NCBI RefSeq assembly: GCF_004122095.1
Contig: NZ_SAWZ01000002.1
Coordinates: 248,001 to 312,000 of the forward strand
Direction: 5' to 3'
Source: Pseudoxanthomonas composti
Lineage (GTDB): Bacteria > Pseudomonadota > Gammaproteobacteria > Xanthomonadales > Xanthomonadaceae
Length of the DNA stretch: 64,000 nt
Below are positions 59,463 through 64,000 of this stretch, in pieces (within the stretch, counting starts at the first letter, position 1; each line of letters starts with the position of its first letter). The position numbers and the translations under genes were made by a program. The notes below the pieces were generated by a model, which did not search any database, was not told the origin of the DNA, and worked only from the letters and a program-made list of their open reading frames with translations.

Positions 59463-62400
59463 ATGATGAAGCTGCTGGTCTCGATGATGTTGGGTGGCGT
59501 GTCGCTGCTGGCCTCGGCGCAAGCGCCCGGCAAGCCGCGGGTGCTGGACGATTTCAGCGACCCGGCCAGCTGGCGGGTGGTCACCTCCAACCAGGTCAGC
59601 GCCTCGCTGCGCAAGCTGCCTGCGGGCGAGGGCGGCGGCCTGTGCCTGGACTACGACTACAACGGCGTATCCGGCTATGCGGCGATCCGGCGCGAGGTCG
59701 CGATCGACTACCCGGACAACTACCGCTTCGATTTCCGCTTGCGTGGCGATTCGCCGCGCAACGATCTGCAGTTCAAGCTGCTGGATGCCAGCGGCGACAA
59801 CGTGTGGTGGGTCAATCGCCCGCGTTACGAGTTTCCCAAGGACTGGACCCCGGTGCGCTATCTCAAGCGCCACATCGACAAGGCCTGGGGCCCGGATCCG
59901 GACAAGACCTTGCGCAAGACCGCAGAGCTGGAGTTCACCCTGTACAACAACGCCGGCGGCAAGGGGTCGGTGTGCTTGAATGCGCTGACCTTCACGCCGC
60001 TGCCGGCAGAAGACACCTCGCCGCTGCGCGCCAAGGCCAGCGCGACGGTTGGCGCGTCGACTGCAGCCGGCGCCGTCGATACGCGCCCGGCCACCGCATG
60101 GAGCGGAAGCTTCGGCGGCGCCGCGCCGGTCCTGACCCTGGACCTGGGCAAGCCGCGCGATTTCGGTGGCCTGCGGCTGGACTGGGCCGAAGGGCAGCAG
60201 GCGCTGGACTACCGCGTGCAGCTGTCCGATGACGGCAAGCGCTGGCGGGATGCTGCACAAGTGAGCGGCAGCAATGGCGGCATCGACTGGATCGCGCTGC
60301 GCGAGGCGCAGGCACGCTATGTGCGCCTGCAGCTGGACAGCGGTGCGGCCAGGGCCTTCGCGCTGCAGCACGTCGAGTTCCTGCCGTTGAAGTTCTCCGA
60401 GACGCCCAACGACACCCTGGCGGCCATCGCCACGCAGGCGCCGAAGGGCCGCTACCCGCGCGGCTTCAGCGGGCAGCAACCGTACTGGACGCTGGTCGGC
60501 ATCGATGGCGGCCTCCAGCAGGGCCTGATCGGCGAGGACGGGGCGATTGAGGTGGGCCGCGGCATGTTCGCCATCGAGCCTTTCGTGGTGGCCGGCGGCA
60601 AGCTGCGCAGCTGGGCCGACGTGCAGGTCAGTCAGTCGCTGCAGGATGGCGACCTGCCGATTCCGGAAGTGCACTGGAAACACGCGGATTTCTCGCTCAT
60701 GACCACGGCCTTTGCCGCCGGTACGGCCGGGCAGTCGCAGCTGGCCGGCCGCTACCTGCTGACCAACACCAGCGACAGGCCGCAGCGTTATGCGCTGGTG
60801 CTGGCGGCGCGGCCGATGCAGGTCAATCCGCCCAAGCAGTTCCTCAGCACGCAGGGCGGATACACGCCGATCGCCACGGTGGCCGTGGATGCGCGCGAAA
60901 TGACGATCGCCCAGCAAGCCGGTGGCCAGGCACGGGTGGTGCGAACGGCGGGCCCTGCCGATGCCGCGCTGGCGTCCTCCTTCGCCGCCGGGGACGTGGT
61001 CGAGCGTCTGGACGGCATCGCCTGGCCGCAGCCCTGCGATACCTGTCGCTTCGCCGCCTTGTCCGATCGCGTGGGCCCGTCCAGCGTGCTGGATGCCGCG
61101 CATCCGGACCCGGTCGGCATGGCCTCGGCGGCCTGGATCTACGAGGTGGACCTGGCCCCGGGCGCGTCCAGGGAGTTCGGCTGGATCACGCCGATGACCG
61201 GCGCGCTGCCGCAGGACCAGACCGATCTGGCCGCGCTGCAGCAGCAGGTCGCCGAGACCTGGCGCGGCAAGCTGGACCAGGTGAGGTTCACCGTGCCCAA
61301 GGCCGGGCAGGACCTGGTGGACACGCTGCGCACGGCCACCGCGCACATGCTGGTCTCGCGCATCGGGCCACGCCTGCAGCCGGGCACGCGCTCCTACAAC
61401 CGCAGCTGGATCCGCGATGGCGCGATGATCTCCGAAGGCCTGCTGCGCATGGGGCGCAGCGAGGTCGTGCGCGACTACGTCCAGTGGTACGCGCCTTACC
61501 AGTTCAAGGACGGCATGGTGCCGTGCTGCGTGGACGACCGCGGCAGCGACCCGGTGCCGGAGAACGACAGTCACGGCGAGCTGATCTTCAACATCGCCGA
61601 GTACTGGCGCTACACCGGCGATACGGCCTTCCTCGAGAAAATGTGGCCGCATGTGCAGGGCGCCTACGCCTACATGGAGCGCCTTCGCCTGTCCGAGCGC
61701 ACTGAAGGGAACCGCGCCCGCAACGCCGCCTTCTACGGGATGATGCCGGTGTCGATCAGCCACGAGGGCTACTCGGCCAAGCCCGTGCATTCGTACTGGG
61801 ACAACTTCTGGGCCCTGCGCGGCTACAAGGACGCGGTGGACATCGCCCAGGCCCTGGGCCATGACGAGGAAGCCCGGCGCTATGCGGCCTCGCGCGACCA
61901 GTTCCGCGACGACCTGGCGTCCTCGCTGAAGCTGGCCGCGCAGCAGCATGGCCTGGATTTCCTTCCCGGTTCTGTGGAGCTGGGCGACTTCGATGCCACC
62001 TCCACCACGATTGCCCTGGCGCCCGGCGGCGAGCAGGGCCGCCTGCCGCAGCCCCTGCTGGACAACACCTTCGAGCGCTACTGGAAGCAACTGGTCGCGC
62101 GGCGCGATGGCACCAGCGCCTGGAAGGACTACACGCCCTACGAGTGGCGCAACGCTGCCGCCTTCGTACGCCTGGGCTGGCGCGAGCGCGCCAACGAACT
62201 GGTGAGCTATTTCTTCGGCCACCGCACACCGCAGCCCTGGCACCAGTGGGCCGAGGTGGTCTCGCGCACCCCGCGGGAGCCGTTCTTCGTCGGCGACCTG
62301 CCGCATGCCTGGGTGGAATCGGATTTCGTCCGCACCGCGCTGGACATGTTCGCCTACACCCGCGAGATCGACGACAGCATCGTGCTGGCCGCCGGCATTC

Positions 62401-62669
62401 CCAGCGCCTGGCTGGGCGAGGGCGGCATCGCCATCGACGGCATGCGTACGCCGCATGGCGCGCTGGGCTACCGACTGCGCCGCGAGGGCAACCAACTGCA
62501 GCTGGACGTGCCCAAGGGCCTGAGGCTGCCCAAGGGCGGACTGGTGCTGCCATGGCCTTACACCGGCGCACCGGGTCGGGCCACGATCAACGGCAAGGCC
62601 GCCCAGTGGGACAAGGGCGAACTTCGGATCCAGCAGTTGCCGGCTACGGTGCGCGTCGTGGTGCCCTGA
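59463..62669 (+). CDS. exported discoidin-domain protein with alpha/alpha-barrel glycosidase-like region, family unassigned
   Basis: A 1068-residue exported protein. The signal peptide (KLLVSMMLGGVSLLASAQ) is followed by an N-terminal beta-sandwich (about 25-178, DDFSDPASWRVV, typical carbohydrate-binding start), a discoidin/F5-8C domain (about 185-310, with LDLGKPRDFGGLRLDW and RYVRLQLDSG), a linker/beta region, and a helical barrel (about 600-1000). Conserved acidic blocks suitable for catalysis are YNRSWIRDGAM (R651-D652), PENDSHGELIFNIAEYW (E700-E706) and LPHAWVESDF (946-955). This is reminiscent of inverting (alpha/alpha)6 glycosidases, but I cannot assign a GH family. It closes the glucan locus. 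ATG 59463 follows AAGG; ATG 59466 and GTG 59457 are alternatives. Confidence 0.8.
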   Translation: MMKLLVSMMLGGVSLLASAQAPGKPRVLDDFSDPASWRVVTSNQVSASLRKLPAGEGGGLCLDYDYNGVSGYAAIRREVAIDYPDNYRFDFRLRGDSPRNDLQFKLLDASGDNVWWVNRPRYEFPKDWTPVRYLKRHIDKAWGPDPDKTLRKTAELEFTLYNNAGGKGSVCLNALTFTPLPAEDTSPLRAKASATVGASTAAGAVDTRPATAWSGSFGGAAPVLTLDLGKPRDFGGLRLDWAEGQQALDYRVQLSDDGKRWRDAAQVSGSNGGIDWIALREAQARYVRLQLDSGAARAFALQHVEFLPLKFSETPNDTLAAIATQAPKGRYPRGFSGQQPYWTLVGIDGGLQQGLIGEDGAIEVGRGMFAIEPFVVAGGKLRSWADVQVSQSLQDGDLPIPEVHWKHADFSLMTTAFAAGTAGQSQLAGRYLLTNTSDRPQRYALVLAARPMQVNPPKQFLSTQGGYTPIATVAVDAREMTIAQQAGGQARVVRTAGPADAALASSFAAGDVVERLDGIAWPQPCDTCRFAALSDRVGPSSVLDAAHPDPVGMASAAWIYEVDLAPGASREFGWITPMTGALPQDQTDLAALQQQVAETWRGKLDQVRFTVPKAGQDLVDTLRTATAHMLVSRIGPRLQPGTRSYNRSWIRDGAMISEGLLRMGRSEVVRDYVQWYAPYQFKDGMVPCCVDDRGSDPVPENDSHGELIFNIAEYWRYTGDTAFLEKMWPHVQGAYAYMERLRLSERTEGNRARNAAFYGMMPVSISHEGYSAKPVHSYWDNFWALRGYKDAVDIAQALGHDEEARRYAASRDQFRDDLASSLKLAAQQHGLDFLPGSVELGDFDATSTTIALAPGGEQGRLPQPLLDNTFERYWKQLVARRDGTSAWKDYTPYEWRNAAAFVRLGWRERANELVSYFFGHRTPQPWHQWAEVVSRTPREPFFVGDLPHAWVESDFVRTALDMFAYTREIDDSIVLAAGIPSAWLGEGGIAIDGMRTPHGALGYRLRREGNQLQLDVPKGLRLPKGGLVLPWPYTGAPGRATINGKAAQWDKGELRIQQLPATVRVVVP

Positions 62670-62905
62670 GGTAGAGGGAAACGCGCCAGCTGCCTGTCAG
62701 GCAGCCAGTTCGCATCCTCATGCCGCAGCCGGACGAGGCTGCGGCCAGTGGCGAGGAGCGATCGCGCCCAGCACTTGCTGCCCTCCTGGGCAGCTTCACC
62801 GTTGCCGACGTCCGATCAAACGCGCCGGCCCTGCGGTCCTTCTGCCGGTCCAGCCTGCACGCAGGAATACGCCGGAGCGCCCGCTGAGGAGCAGTGACTG
62901 CATCA

Positions 62906-62928
62906 TAATGTGATAACGTAACGTTTCC
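62906..62928. promoter_or_regulatory. candidate Zur box
   Basis: ATAATGTGATAACGTAACGT followed by TTC matches the Gram-negative Zur pattern (GAAATGTTATAnTATAACATTTC) at 16 of 22 defined positions by my hand alignment. It lies 24 bases before the ATG of the ABC ATPase gene, in an AT-richer patch. Zinc control is plausible because operons of this ATPase/DUF3526 permease type are often linked to metal uptake. Confidence 0.5.
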
Positions 62929-62952
62929 GCATTTCGAACAGGTTCCAGCTCG

Positions 62953-63687
62953 ATGTCGCAATCCGACCTGCCGGCCATCGCCATCGATGACCTGCACCTG
63001 GCCTACGCCGGCCGCCGTGTCCTGGATGGGCTGAATCTGCAGGTTCCCGCCGGCTGCGTGTATGCGCTGCTCGGTGGCAACGGCGCCGGCAAGTCTTCGA
63101 CGCTGTCGGTGCTGCTGGGCTTCGTGAAGCCCAGCTCGGGCCAGGTGCGGGTAGCAGGCCTGGACCCGGTGAAGGATGCGAATGCGGCCCGCGCGCAGCT
63201 GGCCTACCTGCCGGAGAACGTGGCGCTGTACGAGCACCTCAGCGCGCTGGAGAACGCCGACTATCTGCTGGCCCTGGCCGGTACGCCGCGCCGCCCGCAG
63301 GAGATCGGCCAGGCCTTCGCCGCAGCGGGGCTGCAGGAGCAGGCCTGGACACAACGGCTGTCGGGATTTTCCAAGGGCATGCGGCAGAAGGTCGCCATCG
63401 CCGTGGCCACCTTGCGGCAGGTGCCGGTGCTGCTGCTGGATGAACCGACCTCCGGCCTGGACCCGCGTGCCACCGGCGACTTCAACCGGCTGATCGATGG
63501 CGTGCGCAGCCGCGGCGGCGCGGTGCTCATGGTCACCCACGACCTGCTGGGCGCGGTGGACGTGGCAGATCGCATCGGCTTCCTGGAGCATGGCCGCATC
63601 GTCGAGGAGGTCGGGCCCGGCCAGCGCGGCTTCGATGTGGCCACCCTGCATGCGCGTTTCGCGCAGCGGCAGGATCAGGCTGCATGA
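62953..63687 (+). CDS. ABC transporter ATP-binding protein (NosF-like)
   Basis: A 244-residue ABC ATPase. Walker A is G41-GNGAGKS-S48, the signature LSGFSKGMRQK is at 136-146, Walker B is VLLLDEPTSGLDP (D163, E164) and the H-loop His is H196. It resembles NosF-type ATPases that work with ABC-2 permeases. Its stop codon overlaps the start of the permease (ATGA). The promoter region has a Zur-like palindrome. Cargo unknown; metal-related export or insertion is possible. Confidence 0.88.
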   Translation: MSQSDLPAIAIDDLHLAYAGRRVLDGLNLQVPAGCVYALLGGNGAGKSSTLSVLLGFVKPSSGQVRVAGLDPVKDANAARAQLAYLPENVALYEHLSALENADYLLALAGTPRRPQEIGQAFAAAGLQEQAWTQRLSGFSKGMRQKVAIAVATLRQVPVLLLDEPTSGLDPRATGDFNRLIDGVRSRGGAVLMVTHDLLGAVDVADRIGFLEHGRIVEEVGPGQRGFDVATLHARFAQRQDQAA

Positions 63688-64000
63688 GGGCGGTATTGCG
63701 GGTCGCGCGCGAGGAGCTGCGCTTCATCGTCCGGACGCGCTCGGCCACGGTCGGCCTGGTGCTGCTGGTGTTGCTGACGCTGGTGGCCGCGCTGACCTCG
63801 GCGCAGCATCGCCGTGAGGTGGCCAGCTTCCGCGAGCGCCAGCAGGCGCAGGCGCAGGCTGCCTTCGAGGCGCAGCCGGACCGGCATCCGCACCGCGTCG
63901 TGCACTACGGCCAGTTCATCTACAGGCCGCTGCCGGCGCTGGCCGCCTTCGATGCCGGCGTGGATGCCTTCACCGGCAACAGCATGTTCCTGGAAGGGCA
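63684..64000 (+). CDS. DUF3526-type ABC-2 permease, 3' end cut by window
   Basis: The first 105 codons of a membrane permease. It begins MRAVLRVAREELRFIVRTRS, then a transmembrane helix (ATVGLVLLVLLTLVAALTSA), a periplasmic-looking Gln/Arg/Ala-rich helix and HYGQFIYRPLPALAAFDAGV, typical of DUF3526 proteins. It overlaps the ATPase gene by 4 bp, as expected for the membrane partner. The rest lies beyond the window. Confidence 0.8.
   Translation, partial: MRAVLRVAREELRFIVRTRSATVGLVLLVLLTLVAALTSAQHRREVASFRERQQAQAQAAFEAQPDRHPHRVVHYGQFIYRPLPALAAFDAGVDAFTGNSMFLEG

Noticed and set aside
56967-62495. A single open frame of over 1800 codons on the minus strand, opposite the third TBDR and the barrel enzyme
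   Set aside because: High GC at third positions leaves the opposite strand free of stops. The product is low-complexity (Arg/Ala/His/Gly/Val) without domains, while the + strand genes have clear domains and signals.
41776-62669. Treating the halogenase region as a secondary-metabolite cluster
   Set aside because: No assembly-line, ligase or tailoring genes; the neighbours are uptake and glycan genes.
1-64000. CRISPR arrays, prophage, transposase genes or integrase-tRNA junctions
   Set aside because: None found; the only repeats are REP-type palindromes and the paired intergenic repeats.

Overview
The window is GC-rich, gene-dense DNA that looks like a chromosomal segment of a Lysobacterales (Xanthomonadaceae) gammaproteobacterium, in the Pseudoxanthomonas / Stenotrophomonas / Xanthomonas / Lysobacter range. 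The evidence is the large number of TonB-dependent receptors (TBDRs), a flavin-dependent halogenase embedded in a TBDR/glycan locus, the scpA-scpB-rluB order, Xanthomonad-style intergenic palindromes (GTGGGAGC-type REP elements) and several Xanthomonad hypothetical families. No species call is possible from sequence alone. I see no rRNA, tRNA, CRISPR array, prophage or insertion sequence.

Layout. 0-1 kb: end of a RidA-family gene and a 2'-5' RNA ligase-like protein. 1-5.6 kb: a TBDR and a Tat-exported phospholipase C behind a possible Pho box, probably a phosphate-scavenging pair. 6-8.3 kb: a leftward operon (acyltransferase, membrane protein, winged-helix regulator) with palindromes in front of it. 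8.8-10.3 kb: NRDE and HD-family genes. 10.3-13.8 kb: an AT-richer block of GNAT, tetrapyrrole-methylase-like enzyme, 89-residue acidic peptide and membrane GGDEF protein. The enzyme and peptide look like a split borosin (backbone alpha-N-methylated RiPP) pair, the most interesting system here. 14-24.4 kb: small coupled genes, two HI0933-type flavoproteins, a serine hydrolase, an FKBP lipoprotein, TrhO, a glutathione transferase, a luciferase-like oxidoreductase and a YaiI-family protein. 24.6-41.6 kb: housekeeping and stress genes (cold-shock protein, SelO, Apt, DbpA, an orphan barstar, rhomboid, histone H1-like protein, Dcp-type peptidase, glutathione peroxidase, Fpr, RluB, ScpB, ScpA, YciI, BolA).

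41.7-62.7 kb is one large carbohydrate-utilisation locus, all on the + strand: LacI-type regulator, TBDR, flavin-dependent halogenase, second TBDR, GH144-like (beta-1,2-glucanase-type) lipoprotein, sugar-binding lipoprotein, two MalF/MalG-type permeases without an ATPase, third TBDR and a 1068-residue discoidin-plus-alpha/alpha-barrel protein of unassigned family. Two matching LacI-type operator candidates sit before lacI and before the GH144 gene. Inferred flow: glucan or fragments cross the outer membrane through the TBDRs, are cut by the lipoprotein hydrolase, and products are taken in by the ABC permease using an ATPase encoded elsewhere.

62.9-64 kb begins an ABC ATPase / DUF3526-type permease operon behind a good Zur-box-like palindrome; the second gene runs off the window.
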